From: Rhizobacter sp. Root404
GTDB lineage: Bacteria; Pseudomonadota; Gammaproteobacteria; Burkholderiales; Burkholderiaceae_C
Assembly: GCF_001425865.1 (NCBI RefSeq)
Contig: NZ_LMDS01000001.1
Coordinates: 286,804 to 350,803, forward strand
Reading direction: 5' to 3'
DNA length: 64,000 bases
Positions 1 to 10,267 of this stretch are shown here, piece by piece; the first letter of the stretch is position 1, and each line of letters starts with the position of its first letter. The translations under genes and the position numbers were made by a program. Below the pieces are notes generated by a model, which was not told where the DNA came from, did not search any database, and saw only the letters and a list, made by a program, of their open reading frames with translations.

Positions 1-179
1 TCGAGCGCCCGACGATCCAAGCCGAGTTCATGGTGCGCGTTCAGCACGCCGGCCGGGCTGACGACCAGGTGCGTTTCCGCCCGGCAGGCCTTGAGGCGCA
101 GCAACAGGCGCTGCGCGTAGACCGCGCCGGTCGCGCCGGTGATGCCGACGACGACGCGCGCGCGCGGCGCCGGGTTCAA
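1..179 (-). CDS. ubiX: Flavin prenyltransferase UbiX, N-terminal part (cut by window edge)
   Basis: The visible 59 residues contain the UbiX/Pad1 flavoprotein start, a hydrophobic strand followed by GITGATGAVYA, the phosphate-binding loop for FMN. UbiX prenylates reduced FMN to make the cofactor of the UbiD decarboxylase in ubiquinone synthesis. The start is a TTG whose last two bases are the first two of the grxD stop codon (TTGA overlap), which implies translational coupling to grxD. No ATG or GTG lies closer to the motif. The gene runs off the left end, so the rest of the protein cannot be judged. The family call is firm; the exact start is less so. Confidence 0.85.
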   Translation of the reverse strand, partial: MNPAPRARVVVGITGATGAVYAQRLLLRLKACRAETHLVVSPAGVLNAHHELGLDRRAL

Positions 180-496
180 GCCGGCGACAGCAGCGGTTGC
201 AGTTCGCCGGCCTGGTACATCTCCATCATGATGTCCGAGCCGCCAACGAATTCACCGTTGACGTAGAGCTGCGGGATGGTCGGCCACTGCGCGTAGTCCT
301 TGATGCCCTGGCGGATGCCCTCGTCCTCGAGCACGTTGACGGTCTTCAGCTCGGTCGTGCCGACGCCGCAGGCCTTCAGCACCTGCACGGCCCGGCCGGA
401 GAAGCCGCATTGCGGGAACTGCGCGGTGCCCTTCATGAACAGCACCACGCGGTTGCCTTTGACGATGTCGTCGATGCGTTGTTGGACGTCACTCAT
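176..496 (-). CDS. grxD: Monothiol glutaredoxin, Grx4/GrxD family
   Basis: This is a 106-residue single-domain glutaredoxin with the monothiol active site CGFS at residues 30-33, in the context KGTAQFPQCGFSG. The glutathione/cis-Pro element WPTIPQLYVNGEFVGGSDI follows. The length is typical of bacterial Grx4 (105-115 aa). Proteins of this family bind a [2Fe-2S] cluster through the CGFS cysteine and glutathione, often with a BolA partner, and hand clusters to cytosolic acceptors. It is the last complete gene of the hemA-prfA-prmC-grxD-ubiX series. No clear Shine-Dalgarno sequence precedes the ATG. Confidence 0.95.
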   Translation of the reverse strand: MSDVQQRIDDIVKGNRVVLFMKGTAQFPQCGFSGRAVQVLKACGVGTTELKTVNVLEDEGIRQGIKDYAQWPTIPQLYVNGEFVGGSDIMMEMYQAGELQPLLSPA

Positions 497-608
497 GATG
501 ATCGGGCTCGCAAGCAGGAAGAAAAGGGGGACAGACAGGCGAGGTTATACGGCAAACCGTCCGCCGGCGGCCGCGGCGGCGCGGATGGCCCCGCCGCGCC
601 GACGGGGT

Positions 609-1223
609 TCAGAACGCGTACGAGACGCCGAGTTGCAACAGCGGCGTCATCCGCATCTCGCGCACCGCGTCGTCCAGGCTCTGGCCGCCGGTCAGGCCGC
701 GGCCGAGTCGCGCGCCGCTGCCGCTGCCCTGGGCCACCAGCCCCAGGTCGGCGTTGAAGCTCCAGCCGTTGCGCACCGACAGATTCGTGTAGCCGACACC
801 GAGGTAGGGCGCCGTCGTCGTCTCCGCGGCCGGATCACCGGCAAGCGGCGCCGGCGCAAGGCCGATCGAACGGCTGCCGATGCTGAAGGCGTTGCCGCTG
901 GCGAACCCGCCCTGTGCGCTGCCGAGCAGCGAGCGCGGGCCGACGATCAGCCCGCTGGTGGCGCGGAAGCCGCCGAGTTGGCGGGCGCCGACGAGCGAGC
1001 GGCTGAAGTAGTAGTCGCCCATCAGGCTGGCGCTGCCGAGCTTGGCGGTCGGGCTGTCGGCGCCCAGGCGCCAGGGGGTGGCGGGCGTCCCCAGGGACAG
1101 GCGGCCTTGCCATCGCGACCATGAGAGCGAGTCGGCGCCGGCGTACGGCGCGGGGTCGGCCGCGAGCGCGGCGGTCGAGACCAGAGCGAACGCCCCGGCG
1201 AACATCCACACGAACTGGCGCAT
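609..1223 (-). CDS. Secreted, probably outer-membrane beta-barrel protein of unknown function
   Basis: The product has 204 residues. Residues 1-21 form a signal peptide ending in TAALA. The mature part is rich in alternating polar and hydrophobic strands with Gly and Ser (GDYYFSRSLVGARQLGGF, APYLGVGYTNLS), and the last residue is phenylalanine after SYA, the usual C-terminal signature recognised by the Bam machinery. This fits a small 8-stranded barrel, but I do not recognise a named family. A good ribosome site (AGGAG) sits 8 bases before the ATG. It stands alone between prmC and grxD, which are usually adjacent in Burkholderiales, so it may be an insertion into that block. Its function is unknown. 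Confidence 0.7.
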   Translation of the reverse strand: MRQFVWMFAGAFALVSTAALAADPAPYAGADSLSWSRWQGRLSLGTPATPWRLGADSPTAKLGSASLMGDYYFSRSLVGARQLGGFRATSGLIVGPRSLLGSAQGGFASGNAFSIGSRSIGLAPAPLAGDPAAETTTAPYLGVGYTNLSVRNGWSFNADLGLVAQGSGSGARLGRGLTGGQSLDDAVREMRMTPLLQLGVSYAF

Positions 1224-1327
1224 TGCGGGCTCCTTTCGACGACAGGAACGGCCACCGGCCACAGCGGCAGCTTCATCGTACGCCGATGCCCGGCGCGCGG
1301 GTAGCGATCGCGCGAAAAAGCGTTGGG

Positions 1328-2170
1328 TCAACCCGTGCGTTCTGTCGCGGCGAGCGCTCGCCCGCCGGTGCAGCGCGGTTGCCCAGCCAGGTCGCGCCGG
1401 GTTTCGATGGCATCGAAGCCGTGTTCGCGCAGCAGCGCCTGGACCGCGTCCGCCTGGTCGTAGCCGTGCTCGAGCAGCAGCCAGCCGCTGGCGCGCAGGT
1501 GCGCCGCGGCGCCGGCGACGATGGCCCGCAATGCGTTCAGCCCGTCGGCGCCGGGCGTCAGTGCGAGTGTCGGCTCGTGGCGCAGCGCGGGCAGGTGCGG
1601 GTCGCCGCCGGCGATGTAGGGCGGGTTGCTCAGCACGAGATCGAAGCGCTCGCCGTCGAGCGCGTCCCACCAGGCGCCGCGGCAGGTGGCCAGCGGCAGG
1701 CCCAGCGCGTCGGCATTGGCGCGCGCGACCGCGAGCGCGTCCTCGGACACGTCGGTCGCGAGCACGTCCGCCTGCGGCCACGCCGCCTTGACCGCGAGCG
1801 CGATGGCCCCGCTGCCCGTGCCGAGGTCGACGACGCGCGGACGCGACGTCGCCGCGTCGGTCAGGCGATCCAGCGCCCAGTCGACCAGCAGCTCCGTCTC
1901 CGGCCGCGGCACCAGCACGCGCGCGTCGACCTGCAGCGTCAGCCCGTGGAATTCCTTGCTGCCGACCAGGTACGCAACCGGCTCGCCGGCCGCCCTGCGG
2001 GCCAGCAGTCCGCGCCACGTAAGCGCCTGTGCGGCGTCGAGTGCGGCGTCGTCATGCGCGTACAACCAGGCGCGCGGCCGCGCCAGCACATGCGCCAGCA
2101 GCAATTGCGCATCCAGCCGCTCGACGCCGGCCGCCCTCGCCTCGTGCAGCGCGCCGGCGACCGTCGTCAT
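1328..2170 (-). CDS. prmC: Peptide chain release factor N5-glutamine methyltransferase PrmC (HemK)
   Basis: PrmC methylates the glutamine of the GGQ motif in RF1 and RF2, using S-adenosylmethionine. In this 280-residue protein the SAM loop is VVDLGTGSG (about residues 113-121) and the substrate-glutamine clamp is NPPY (182-185). The N-terminal helical domain that contacts the release factor precedes them. The start ATG overlaps the prfA stop by four bases (ATGA), so enzyme and substrate are translationally coupled. Length and motif order are normal for the family. Confidence 0.96.
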   Translation of the reverse strand: MTTVAGALHEARAAGVERLDAQLLLAHVLARPRAWLYAHDDAALDAAQALTWRGLLARRAAGEPVAYLVGSKEFHGLTLQVDARVLVPRPETELLVDWALDRLTDAATSRPRVVDLGTGSGAIALAVKAAWPQADVLATDVSEDALAVARANADALGLPLATCRGAWWDALDGERFDLVLSNPPYIAGGDPHLPALRHEPTLALTPGADGLNALRAIVAGAAAHLRASGWLLLEHGYDQADAVQALLREHGFDAIETRRDLAGQPRCTGGRALAATERTG

Positions 2171-3252
2171 GCGTCGCCGCTTTCGAGCGCCGCCAGCTGC
2201 TCGGCGGCCTGCGCGGCCTGCAGCGCGGCGGTCACGTCGTCCAGGTCGCCATCGAGGATCAGCTGCAGCTTGTACAGCGTCAGGTTGATCCGATGGTCGG
2301 TGAAACGCCCCTGCGGGAAGTTGTAGGTGCGGATGCGGTCGCTGCGGTCGCCGCTGCCGATCAGGCCCTTGCGGGTCGCGGCCTCCTTCGCGGCGCGCTC
2401 GTTGCGGTCCTTGTCGCGCAGCCGCGCCGTCAGCACCGCCATCGCCTTGGCCTTGTTGCGGTGCTGCGAGCGGTCGTCCTGGCATTCGGCGACGATGCCG
2501 GTCGGCAGGTGGGTGATGCGGATCGCGCTGTCGGTCTTGTTGACGTGCTGCCCGCCGGCACCACTGGCGCGGAACGTGTCGATGCGCAGCTCGGCCGGGT
2601 TCAGCGTCACCTCTTCCGCCTCGTCGGGCTCGGGCAACACCGCCACCGTGCAGGCGCTGGTGTGGATGCGGCCCTGCGTCTCGGTCACCGGCACGCGCTG
2701 CACGCGGTGGCCGCCGGACTCGAACTTCAGCCGCGCATACACGTCGTCGCCCTCGACCCGGATCACCACTTCCTTGTAGCCGCCGAGGTCGCTGACGCTC
2801 TCGCTCATCAGCTCCGACTTCCAGCCGCGGCGCTCGCAGTGGCGCAGGTACATGCGCGCCAGGTCGCCGGCGAACAGCGCCGATTCGTCACCGCCGGTGC
2901 CGGCGCGGATCTCGATGAAGGCGTTGCGCGCGTCGTCCGGATCGCGCGGGAGCAGGGCGGTCTGCAACTCGAGGTCGAGCCGCTCGACATCGGCGCGCGC
3001 CTCGGCGATCTCCTGCTGCGCGAGCTCGGCCATGTCGGGATCGTCGAGCATCTGCCGCGCGTCGCCCAGGTCACGCTCGCGCTGCTCGTAGCGGCGGTAG
3101 CGCGCCACCAGGCCCGCGACCTCGGCATGCTCGCGCGACAGCGCGCGGTAGCGCTTCATGTCGCTCGCGACGCTCGGGTCGGCCAGGGTGGCGTCGAGTT
3201 CGGCCAGCCGCAGCGCGAGGCGCTCGAACTGGTGGCGGAGGGAATCTTTCAT
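2167..3252 (-). CDS. prfA: Peptide chain release factor 1
   Basis: This 361-residue class I release factor reads UAA and UAG. The stop-codon recognition tripeptide is PVT at residues 188-190, of the RF1 type (RF2 has SPF). The catalytic GGQ is at 233-235 in [14 protein letters not shown]. The ATG start gives the usual length, and a longer in-frame extension would add an atypical Ala/Arg-rich stretch. The gene lies 76 bp downstream of hemA and overlaps prmC, whose product methylates its GGQ glutamine. Confidence 0.97.
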   Translation of the reverse strand: MKDSLRHQFERLALRLAELDATLADPSVASDMKRYRALSREHAEVAGLVARYRRYEQRERDLGDARQMLDDPDMAELAQQEIAEARADVERLDLELQTALLPRDPDDARNAFIEIRAGTGGDESALFAGDLARMYLRHCERRGWKSELMSESVSDLGGYKEVVIRVEGDDVYARLKFESGGHRVQRVPVTETQGRIHTSACTVAVLPEPDEAEEVTLNPAELRIDTFRASGAGGQHVNKTDSAIRITHLPTGIVAECQDDRSQHRNKAKAMAVLTARLRDKDRNERAAKEAATRKGLIGSGDRSDRIRTYNFPQGRFTDHRINLTLYKLQLILDGDLDDVTAALQAAQAAEQLAALESGDA

Positions 3253-3328
3253 GCGGGCGTCGACGAGGAAGTCAGCGGAGTCGCAGCGCGCCAGGGGAGG
3301 GCGCGCAGCAGCGGCGGCGTGAGCGCCG

Positions 3329-4615
3329 CTAACGCTGATCGTCGACGGGCGGGCGCGCGCTTTGCCGCAGGAACAGCCGCGACACCGTCTGCGCCAACTG
3401 CGCGCGCTGGTCGCCATCGGCGGCAGCGTTCAACTCGGCCATCGTGCCGTGCAGCATCTTCTGCGTCAGGCCGCGCGACAGTGCTTCGAGCACGGCCTCG
3501 ACGTTGTCGCCCTTCGCGAGCATCTTGCGGGCGCGCGCGATCTCGATCGCACGCCAGTCGTCGGCCTGGGTCTGCAGGGCCTGGATCAACGGGACCGAGC
3601 CGCGCTGGTCCAGCCAGTGCACGAAGCTCTGCACGCCGGTCTCGATGATCGCCTCGGCCTGCTCGACCGCGGCCTGGCGCTTCTCGCCGGCGGACTGCAC
3701 CAGCGTCGACAGGTCGTCGACGGTGTAGAGGTAGACGTCCGACAGCCGCGCCACCTCGGGCTCGATGTCGCGCGGCACCGCCAGGTCGACCATGAAGATC
3801 GGCCGGTGCTTGCGCTGCTTGAGCGCGCGCTCGACGGCACCCAGGCCGATGATCGGCAGCGTGCTCGCGGTGCACGAGATCACGATGTCGAACTCGGCCA
3901 GCCGCGAGGGCAGGTCGGCCAGCCGCATGGCCTCGGCGCCGAAGCGACCGGCCAGCTTCTCGCCGCGTTCGAGCGTGCGGTTCGCGACGGCCATCGCGCG
4001 CGGGTGCCGCGCCGCGAAGTGGGTCGCGACCAGATCGATCATCTCGCCGGCGCCGACGAACAGCACCTTGTTCTCGCGCAGGTCCTCGAACAGCTGAGAG
4101 GCGAGGCGGACCGCCGCGGCGGCCATGCTGATCGAATGCGAGCCGATCTCGGTGGAGCTGCGCACCTCCTTCGCGACGGCGAAGGAGCGCTGGAACATCT
4201 GGTGCAGCGAGCCGCCGAGCGTGCCGGCGGTCTCGGCCTCGCGCACCGCCTGCTTCAGCTGGCCGAGGATCTGCGGCTCGCCCAGCACCATCGAATCGAG
4301 GCCGCTGGCCACGCGGAACGCGTGCCGCGCCGCGGCGCCCCCTTCGAGCACGTAGGCGTGCTCGCGCAAGGTCTGCGGCGAGACGCCGCCGACGCCGGCC
4401 AGCCAGTCGACCGCCGGCGTCACCAGGCCGCGATTGGCGCCGACATACAGCTCGGTGCGGTTGCAGGTCGAGACGATCGCGACCTCGCTGGCGCGCTGCA
4501 GCCGCTCGCGGAAGCCGCGCAGGGTGGGCGCCAGCTGCTCGGCCGAAAACGCGAACCGGCCGCGCAGATCGAGAGGCGCGGTGGTGTGGTTCAGGCCGAG
4601 GGCGAAGACGCTCAT
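3329..4615 (-). CDS. hemA: Glutamyl-tRNA reductase
   Basis: HemA reduces the glutamate of Glu-tRNA to glutamate-1-semialdehyde, the first committed step of the C5 haem pathway. The 428-residue product has the catalytic cysteine at position 51 in STCNRTELY, an NADPH-binding Rossmann domain ([12 protein letters not shown]), and a helical dimerisation domain at the C terminus. It is the first gene of the minus-strand block hemA-prfA-prmC. On the minus strand a TATAAT hexamer lies within about 15 bases of the start codon, too close to be its promoter unless the message is leaderless. Confidence 0.97.
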   Translation of the reverse strand: MSVFALGLNHTTAPLDLRGRFAFSAEQLAPTLRGFRERLQRASEVAIVSTCNRTELYVGANRGLVTPAVDWLAGVGGVSPQTLREHAYVLEGGAAARHAFRVASGLDSMVLGEPQILGQLKQAVREAETAGTLGGSLHQMFQRSFAVAKEVRSSTEIGSHSISMAAAAVRLASQLFEDLRENKVLFVGAGEMIDLVATHFAARHPRAMAVANRTLERGEKLAGRFGAEAMRLADLPSRLAEFDIVISCTASTLPIIGLGAVERALKQRKHRPIFMVDLAVPRDIEPEVARLSDVYLYTVDDLSTLVQSAGEKRQAAVEQAEAIIETGVQSFVHWLDQRGSVPLIQALQTQADDWRAIEIARARKMLAKGDNVEAVLEALSRGLTQKMLHGTMAELNAAADGDQRAQLAQTVSRLFLRQSARPPVDDQR

Positions 4616-4683
4616 GTCCGAATTATAAAATCCGCGCCCGGCGCGCGTGTTTGCGCGCCGTCAAGCCACCGGAAAGGCACCGC

Positions 4684-4965
4684 TTGGGCCCGATCGACGC
4701 CGTCTGGCACCTGTTGAACTTCTTCGCGCCTGCCGTGGGCGTCGGGCTGATCGCGGCCGGGCTCGCCAAACTGCTGTGGCGGCGCGAGCTCAAGGCGGCC
4801 AGCTGGCGGCGCCTGGCGCTGTGGGCGTCGGGCGGCTGCGCGCTGGTGCTTGTCGCCGGGCTGGTGGTGTTTGGCCATGACGGCAAGATGGCGACCTACG
4901 CCGCGATGGTCGCCGCTTGCGGGCTGATGCTGTGGCTGGTCGGCTTCGGCCCGCTGCGGCGCTGA
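4684..4965 (+). CDS. Small integral membrane protein, unknown function
   Basis: The 93-residue product has three hydrophobic segments (about residues 8-28, 42-62 and 68-88) joined by short Arg/Lys-rich loops, one of them WRRELKAASWRR. I do not recognise a family. The TTG at 4684 was chosen because GGAAAGG ends 6 bases before it; a TTG at 4651 would add 11 residues with no ribosome site. It is divergent from hemA and convergent with miaB, and the gap to miaB is only 18 bp. Confidence 0.6.
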   Translation: MGPIDAVWHLLNFFAPAVGVGLIAAGLAKLLWRRELKAASWRRLALWASGGCALVLVAGLVVFGHDGKMATYAAMVAACGLMLWLVGFGPLRR

Positions 4966-4983
4966 AGCACGACCGCGTGCCGT

Positions 4984-6357
4984 TCAGGCCGGCAGCGCCT
5001 GCGCCTGGCGCTGCAGCACCTCGCCCCGCAGCGAGTGCGAATTGGCTTCGGTGATCGTCACGTCGACCATCTGGCCGATCAGCCGCGTGGCGCCCTTGAA
5101 GTTCACCATGCGGTTGCATTCGGTGCGGCCGGCGAGCTCGGTCGGGTCCTTGCGCGACGGGCCTTCGACCAGCAGCCGCTGCACCGTGCCCAGGCGCGAT
5201 TGGCTGATCGCGAACGCGCTGGCGGTGATCGCCTTCTGCAGCGCATGAAGCCGCTTCATCTTCTCGATCTGCGGCGTGTCGTCGGCCAGGTTCGCCGCCG
5301 GCGTGCCGGGGCGCGGGCTGAACACGAAGCTGAAGCTGTCGTCGAAGCCGATGTCGTCGATCAACTTCATCATCGCTGAGAAGTCCGCCTCGGTCTCGCC
5401 GGGGAAGCCGACGATGAAATCGCTCGACATCGAGATGCCGGGCCGCACCGCGCGCAGCTTGCGCACCGTGCTCTTGTATTCCATCGCGGTGTAGCCGCGC
5501 TTCATCGCCATCAGGATGCGGTCGCTGCCGTGCTGCACCGGCAGGTGCAGGTGGTCCACCAGCTGCGGCACCCGGGCGTAGACGTCGATCAGCCGCTGCG
5601 TGAACTCGTTCGGGTGGCTGGTGGTGTAGCGGATGCGCTCGATGCCGGGGATCTCGGCCACGTACTCGATCAGCAGCGCGAAGTCGGCGATCTCGGCCGT
5701 CGTGCCCATTGCGCCGCGGTAGGCGTTGACGTTCTGGCCGAGCAGCGTCACTTCCTTGACGCCCTGGGCGGCGAGGCCGGCCACTTCGGCGAGCACGTCG
5801 TCGAACGGGCGCGAGACCTCCTCGCCGCGCGTGTACGGCACGACGCAGTAGCTGCAGTACTTGGAACAGCCCTCCATGATCGAGACGAACGCGGTCGCGC
5901 CGTCGACCCGCGCCGGCGGCAGGTGGTCGAACTTCTCGATCTCGGGAAAGCTGATGTCGACCTGCGGGCGCATCTGCTTGGCGCGCTGGTTCAGCATCTC
6001 GGGCAGGCGGTGCAGCGTCTGCGGGCCGAACACCACGTCGACATACGGCGCACGCGCGATGATCGCCTCGCCCTCCTGGCTCGCCACGCAGCCCCCGACA
6101 CCGATCAGCACGCCCTTGGCTTTCAGGTGCTTGACGCGGCCCAGGTCGCTGAACACCTTCTCCTGCGCCTTCTCGCGCACCGAGCAGGTGTTGAACAGGA
6201 TCAGGTCCGCCTCGTCGACATCGGTCGTCGGTTCGTAGCCCTGCGCGGCGTGCAGCACGTCGGCCATCTTGTCCGAGTCGTACTCGTTCATCTGGCAGCC
6301 AAAAGTCTTGATGAAGACTTTCCTCGTGGCCCCGGTCTTGATGAAGACCTTCTTCAC
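4984..6357 (-). CDS. miaB: tRNA-2-methylthio-N6-dimethylallyladenosine synthase
   Basis: MiaB is a radical-SAM enzyme that adds a methylthio group to i6A37 of tRNAs reading U-starting codons. The N-terminal UPF0004 domain begins [13 protein letters not shown] and carries the three cysteines of the auxiliary iron-sulphur cluster ([18 protein letters not shown]). The radical-SAM motif is GCSKYCSYC, and a TRAM domain closes the protein. The GTG at 6357 overlaps the stop of the upstream gene (GTGA) and gives 457 residues, near the usual length. An in-frame ATG at 6396 would add 13 residues. The N terminus contains a short duplication: KVFIKT occurs twice, ten residues apart. Confidence 0.95.
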   Translation of the reverse strand: MKKVFIKTGATRKVFIKTFGCQMNEYDSDKMADVLHAAQGYEPTTDVDEADLILFNTCSVREKAQEKVFSDLGRVKHLKAKGVLIGVGGCVASQEGEAIIARAPYVDVVFGPQTLHRLPEMLNQRAKQMRPQVDISFPEIEKFDHLPPARVDGATAFVSIMEGCSKYCSYCVVPYTRGEEVSRPFDDVLAEVAGLAAQGVKEVTLLGQNVNAYRGAMGTTAEIADFALLIEYVAEIPGIERIRYTTSHPNEFTQRLIDVYARVPQLVDHLHLPVQHGSDRILMAMKRGYTAMEYKSTVRKLRAVRPGISMSSDFIVGFPGETEADFSAMMKLIDDIGFDDSFSFVFSPRPGTPAANLADDTPQIEKMKRLHALQKAITASAFAISQSRLGTVQRLLVEGPSRKDPTELAGRTECNRMVNFKGATRLIGQMVDVTITEANSHSLRGEVLQRQAQALPA

Positions 6358-6743
6358 GGCTTGGTCCAGGTCATTGTCGTCGGGTCGAAGGTCCATGTGT
6401 TGGCCTGTTCGAGCGTCGCCGGCCAGGGGCGGATCGCCGCCTCGTCGGGCCGCAGGATCCAGACATCGCGCACCTGGCCACCGCCGATGTCGAGCGTGTA
6501 GTGCACCAGGCGCTTCGTGCCGACCAGCGCGGCCGGCAGCACGATCATGTTCTGCTCGTCCCGGACGCGCGAGCCGGGGGAGAGCGTGGTCGCGCGGCCG
6601 TTCAGCGCGATCGTGCCGTCGTCGGCGAAGGCGATGGTGCCGCGCAGTGTGTTCTGCGGGAAGGAGCGGGTCTGCGCGGCCGCCGGCGCGACGATGCTGG
6701 CGGCGACGGCGAACGCGAGGGCACAGCGGTACATGGTGTTCAT
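6354..6743 (-). CDS. Small secreted protein of unknown function, coupled to miaB
   Basis: The product has 129 residues. Residues 1-23 form a signal peptide ending in APAAA, followed by a mature domain of about 105 residues beginning [12 protein letters not shown]. The mature domain is predicted to be mostly beta ([29 protein letters not shown]) with no cysteines. It is probably periplasmic. No family is recognised with certainty. It ends in the GTGA overlap that starts miaB, so the two are co-translated although a functional link is not evident. Confidence 0.75.
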   Translation of the reverse strand: MNTMYRCALAFAVAASIVAPAAAQTRSFPQNTLRGTIAFADDGTIALNGRATTLSPGSRVRDEQNMIVLPAALVGTKRLVHYTLDIGGGQVRDVWILRPDEAAIRPWPATLEQANTWTFDPTTMTWTKP

Positions 6744-6839
6744 CCAGTGGCTGTCGGAGTGGCGAAGCTGCGCATTTTACCGGTCGCCCTGCCGCGCGTA
6801 CCATGCAAGCCCGCCACGCACTGCACACCCGGAGCCCCC

Positions 6840-7454
6840 ATGTTCGGCATCGCTGACTACCCGTCGTTCGTCATCGCCGTGATCGTGTTCCTGATGATCC
6901 CCGGCCCAGGCAACCTGGCGCTGATCACGTCGACCGGCAAGGGCGGCCTGCGCGGCGGCTTCGCGTCGATCTTCGGGCTGATCACCGGCGATCAGGTGCT
7001 GATGTGGATGGCCGTTGCCGGCGTGGCCGCGCTGCTCAGCGCGTGGCCGCCGGCCTTCAACGCCGTGCAGTGGCTGGGCGCGGCGTACCTGGCCTGGCTG
7101 GGGCTGCGCATGCTGCTGGCCAAGGCCGGCGACAAGCCGGTGCTGAACATCAAGCCGCACCACTTCTTCAAGCAGTCCTTCGTGATCACGCTGCTGAATC
7201 CGAAGGCGATCGTGTTCTACATGGCGTTCTTCCCGCTGTTCGTCGACCCGGCGCGCCACCAGGGCCTGCTGACCTTCGGCGTGATGGCGGCGACGATCGC
7301 AGCGTTGACCTTCCTCTACGGCCTGATCGTCGTGCTGCTGACCCACCGGCTCGCCGAGCGGCTGCGCGCCAGCCCGGCGATCTCGAATGCGCTGCAGAAG
7401 GTCGCCGGGGTGTTCCTGATCGGCTTCGGCGTCAAGCTGGCGCTGTCGCGCTGA
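6840..7454 (+). CDS. LysE/RhtB-family amino-acid (or metabolite) exporter
   Basis: The 204-residue integral membrane protein has about six hydrophobic helices. It shows the family signature near the N terminus, [24 protein letters not shown], and the conserved [18 protein letters not shown] in the middle. Members export amino acids or related small molecules using the proton gradient; the substrate cannot be told from sequence. The 3' end overlaps the convergent fahA stop by 23 bp. No local regulator of the LysG type is present. Confidence 0.85.
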   Translation: MFGIADYPSFVIAVIVFLMIPGPGNLALITSTGKGGLRGGFASIFGLITGDQVLMWMAVAGVAALLSAWPPAFNAVQWLGAAYLAWLGLRMLLAKAGDKPVLNIKPHHFFKQSFVITLLNPKAIVFYMAFFPLFVDPARHQGLLTFGVMAATIAALTFLYGLIVVLLTHRLAERLRASPAISNALQKVAGVFLIGFGVKLALSR

Positions 7455-8754
7455 GCACCGTACCGCTGACCTCGCCGAGGCCGATTCGCGCGGCGCCGGC
7501 CCGGGCGCAATAGCCGCGCAGCGTCACGGTGTCGCCGTCCTGCAGGAAGGTGCGGGTCTCGCCGTTCGGCAGCGTGATCTGCTGCTTGCCGCCCATCGAC
7601 AGCTCGAGCAGCGAGCCGCCCTGGCCGGCCGCGGGACCGGAGAGGGTGCCCGAGCCGAGCAGGTCGCCCGGCTGCAGGTTGCAGCCGTTCACGGTGTGGT
7701 GGGCCAGCAGCTGCGCGAAGGTCCAGTAGGCGGCTTCGCGGACGGAGGATTGCGACAGGCGCACGGCGGCCACGCCGGCCGCCTTCATCGCGGCGGTCTG
7801 CAGCCACGCTTCCAGCGTCATGTCGAGGGCGCCGTGTTCGCGGTTGAACGATGAGTCGAGGTAGGGCAGCGGCTGCGGATCACCGGCGGGCCGCGTGAAC
7901 GCCGCACGGTACGGCGCCAGCGCCTCCATCGTGACGATCCACGGCGAGATCGTGGTCGCGAAGTTCTTCGCCAGGAACGGACCGAGCGGCTGGTACTCCC
8001 AGGCCTGCAGGTCGCGTGCCGACCAGTCGTTCAGCAGGCAGACGCCGAACAGGTGATCCTCGGCATCGGCGATCGCCACCGGCTCGCCGAGCGCATTGCC
8101 GGGGCCGACGAAGATGCCCAGTTCGAGCTCGTAGTCGATGCGCTGGCTCGGGCCGAATGCCGGCGTGGCGGCCTCGCCCTTGGTCTGGCCCAGTGGCCGC
8201 GGGAACTGCTGGCCGCTGACCCCGATCGACGAGGCGCGGCCGTGGTAGCCGATCGGGACCCACTGGTAATTGGGAAGCAGCGGGTTGTCGGGGCGGAACA
8301 GCTTGCCGACCGCGGTCGCGTGATGGATGCCGGTGTAGAAATCGGTGTAGTCGCCGATCGTGCAGGGCAGGGTCACCTGCGCCTCGGCCAACGGCAGCAA
8401 CGCGCGGTCGAGCGCCTCCTGATGCGGGCTGCCGGCGGCGAGCGCGGCGGACAACTCGGCCCGCAGCGCACTGCGCGCCGCCGCGTTGCGTGCCATCACG
8501 ATGGGCAGGTCGCCGAGCGCGAGCGACGCCATCATCACCTGCACCTCCGGGCTCCACGTGACCGCATCGGCGGCGAGCTTCAGGTCGAGCAGGTGGTCGC
8601 CGATCGCGACGCCGATGCGCCACGGCTCGGTCGTGTTGATGCGCCGGAAGCGCCCGAAGGGCAGGTTCTGGATCGGGAAGTCGCAGCCCGCCACGTTGGC
8701 GGAGGCGACCCAGCTCTGCAGCGCGGGATCATGGGTGGCGTTCAGAACATTCAT
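7432..8754 (-). CDS. fahA: Fumarylacetoacetase
   Basis: The enzyme hydrolyses fumarylacetoacetate to fumarate and acetoacetate, the last step of homogentisate catabolism. The 440-residue protein has the N-terminal SH3-like domain ([20 protein letters not shown]) and the C-terminal FAH fold with [16 protein letters not shown], the metal-ligand segment [10 protein letters not shown], and [19 protein letters not shown]. The ATG overlaps the hmgA stop (ATGA). It is the last gene of the homogentisate operon. Length and motifs are normal. Confidence 0.97.
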   Translation of the reverse strand: MNVLNATHDPALQSWVASANVAGCDFPIQNLPFGRFRRINTTEPWRIGVAIGDHLLDLKLAADAVTWSPEVQVMMASLALGDLPIVMARNAAARSALRAELSAALAAGSPHQEALDRALLPLAEAQVTLPCTIGDYTDFYTGIHHATAVGKLFRPDNPLLPNYQWVPIGYHGRASSIGVSGQQFPRPLGQTKGEAATPAFGPSQRIDYELELGIFVGPGNALGEPVAIADAEDHLFGVCLLNDWSARDLQAWEYQPLGPFLAKNFATTISPWIVTMEALAPYRAAFTRPAGDPQPLPYLDSSFNREHGALDMTLEAWLQTAAMKAAGVAAVRLSQSSVREAAYWTFAQLLAHHTVNGCNLQPGDLLGSGTLSGPAAGQGGSLLELSMGGKQQITLPNGETRTFLQDGDTVTLRGYCARAGAARIGLGEVSGTVLSATAPA

Positions 8755-10046
8755 GGCGTGAACTGATCCTTCAATCCGGCCCAGCAGTCGGCATAGTTGG
8801 CTTCGAGTTGCGGGCTCGTGAGCGCGAACTCGGTCGGAATGAACTTGTACCGGCTCTCGAACATGAACGCCAGCGTGTGGTCAAGCTTGTGCGGCGCCAG
8901 CGGCGCGTTGCTGGCGCGCTCGAAGGCCTCTTCGTCCGGGCCGTGCGGCACCATGCAGTTGTGCAGGCTCGCGCCGCCGGGCTTGAAGCCCTCGGGCTTG
9001 GCGTCGTACTGGCCGTAGACCAGGCCCATGAATTCGCTCATCAGGTTGCGGTGGTACCAGGGCGGGCGGAAGGTGTCCTCCATCACGAGCCAGCGCGGCG
9101 GGAAGATCACGAAATCGCAGTTGGCGGTGCCGGGCGTATCGCTCGGCGAGGTCAACATCGTGAAGATCGACGGGTCGGGATGGTCGAAGCTGATCGAGCC
9201 GATCGTCATGAAGTTCGCGGTGTCGTACTTCACCGGCGCCAGATTGCCGTGCCAGGCGACGACGTTGAACGGCGTCTGCTTCATCGGCGCGCGCCACAGC
9301 CGTCCGCCGTATTTCTTGATCACCTCGTAGTCGCCGGCGGCGGTCTCATACGCCGCGACGGGTGCCTGGAAGTCGCGCGCATTCGCCAGCCCGTTCGAGC
9401 CGATCGGGCCGAGCTCGGGCAGCCGGAAGTGGGCGCCATGGTTCTCGCAGACGTAACCACGCGACGGGCCATCGGGCAGCGCGACCTTGAACGCGACGCC
9501 GCGCGGCAGCAGCGCGATCTCGCCCGGCTTCACGTCGAGCACGCCCATCTCGGTCGTGATGACGAGGCGGCCCTGCTGCGGCACGACCAGCATCTCGCCG
9601 TCGGCATTGACGAACGCGCGCCGGTCCATCGAGCGCGTTGCCAGGTAGAGGTGAACGGACAGCCCGGTCTGCGCCTCGACATCGCCGTTGCCGGCGAGCG
9701 TGCGCATGCCGTCGATGAAGTCGGCATCGACCGTGTCGATCGGCAGCGGTGCCCAGCGCATCGGCTCCGGCGCGAGCGCGGTCCGCGGATCGCCGCCGCT
9801 GCGCCAGAACGCGTGCTCGTACGGTTGGTAGCGGCCGGCGACGACCGACGGCTGGCGCCGGTACAGCCAGGTGCGCCGGTTCTCGTGCCGCGGCGCGGTG
9901 AACGCGGTGCCCGACAGCAGCTCCGGGTACAGCGCGAACGGCGCGCGCTGCGGGCTGTTGCGACCCTGCGGCAGCGCGCCGGGCACCGCCTCGGTCGCGT
10001 GCTCGTTGCCGAAGCCGGTCAGGTACCGCAGGGTCGATTCGCTCAT
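8751..10046 (-). CDS. hmgA: Homogentisate 1,2-dioxygenase
   Basis: HmgA opens the ring of homogentisate to maleylacetoacetate with a non-haem Fe(II) centre. The 431-residue product begins with [13 protein letters not shown] and carries the iron ligands in [14 protein letters not shown] (the His and, six residues on, the Glu) and in [16 protein letters not shown] (second His). It lies 3 bp after the DUF2783 gene and overlaps fahA. No maleylacetoacetate isomerase gene is present in the window; it may be elsewhere, or glutathione may isomerise the product without it. Confidence 0.97.
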   Translation of the reverse strand: MSESTLRYLTGFGNEHATEAVPGALPQGRNSPQRAPFALYPELLSGTAFTAPRHENRRTWLYRRQPSVVAGRYQPYEHAFWRSGGDPRTALAPEPMRWAPLPIDTVDADFIDGMRTLAGNGDVEAQTGLSVHLYLATRSMDRRAFVNADGEMLVVPQQGRLVITTEMGVLDVKPGEIALLPRGVAFKVALPDGPSRGYVCENHGAHFRLPELGPIGSNGLANARDFQAPVAAYETAAGDYEVIKKYGGRLWRAPMKQTPFNVVAWHGNLAPVKYDTANFMTIGSISFDHPDPSIFTMLTSPSDTPGTANCDFVIFPPRWLVMEDTFRPPWYHRNLMSEFMGLVYGQYDAKPEGFKPGGASLHNCMVPHGPDEEAFERASNAPLAPHKLDHTLAFMFESRYKFIPTEFALTSPQLEANYADCWAGLKDQFTP

Positions 10047-10049
10047 GGG

Positions 10050-10256
10050 TCAGGTCCTCGAAGGGGCGGCGCTGTCGCGCGCGGCGCGCAGGGCCTCGCG
10101 CAGCACATCGACATCGCCGACATGGTTGGCGAGCAGCAGCACCAGGCGCGCGTTCAGCGCATGGCTGTCGGCCGGCGACAGGTCGCGGTGCGCGTCGATC
10201 AGCGCCTCGTAGAAGTCGTCGGGCGCGCTCAGGTGCGGGGCGGTGATCAGGGACAT
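10050..10256 (-). CDS. DUF2783-type small protein of the homogentisate operon
   Basis: This 68-residue acidic, helical protein has the pattern DFYEALIDAHRDLS...LNARLVLLLANHVGD...LREALRAAR, as seen in small DUF2783 proteins found beside aromatic-ring monooxygenases in Burkholderiales. There is no signal peptide and no cysteine. It is only 11 bp downstream of the flavin monooxygenase and 3 bp upstream of hmgA, so it is surely co-transcribed. A role as an accessory or stabilising subunit for the monooxygenase is a guess from context only. Confidence 0.75.
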   Translation of the reverse strand: MSLITAPHLSAPDDFYEALIDAHRDLSPADSHALNARLVLLLANHVGDVDVLREALRAARDSAAPSRT

Positions 10257-10267
10257 CGAAGACGCTC

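Noticed and set aside
4622..4630. TATAAT/TATAAAAT as a promoter for hemA or the small membrane protein
   Set aside because: It is only about 8-15 bases before the hemA start, and no -35 box at proper distance was found for the plus strand.
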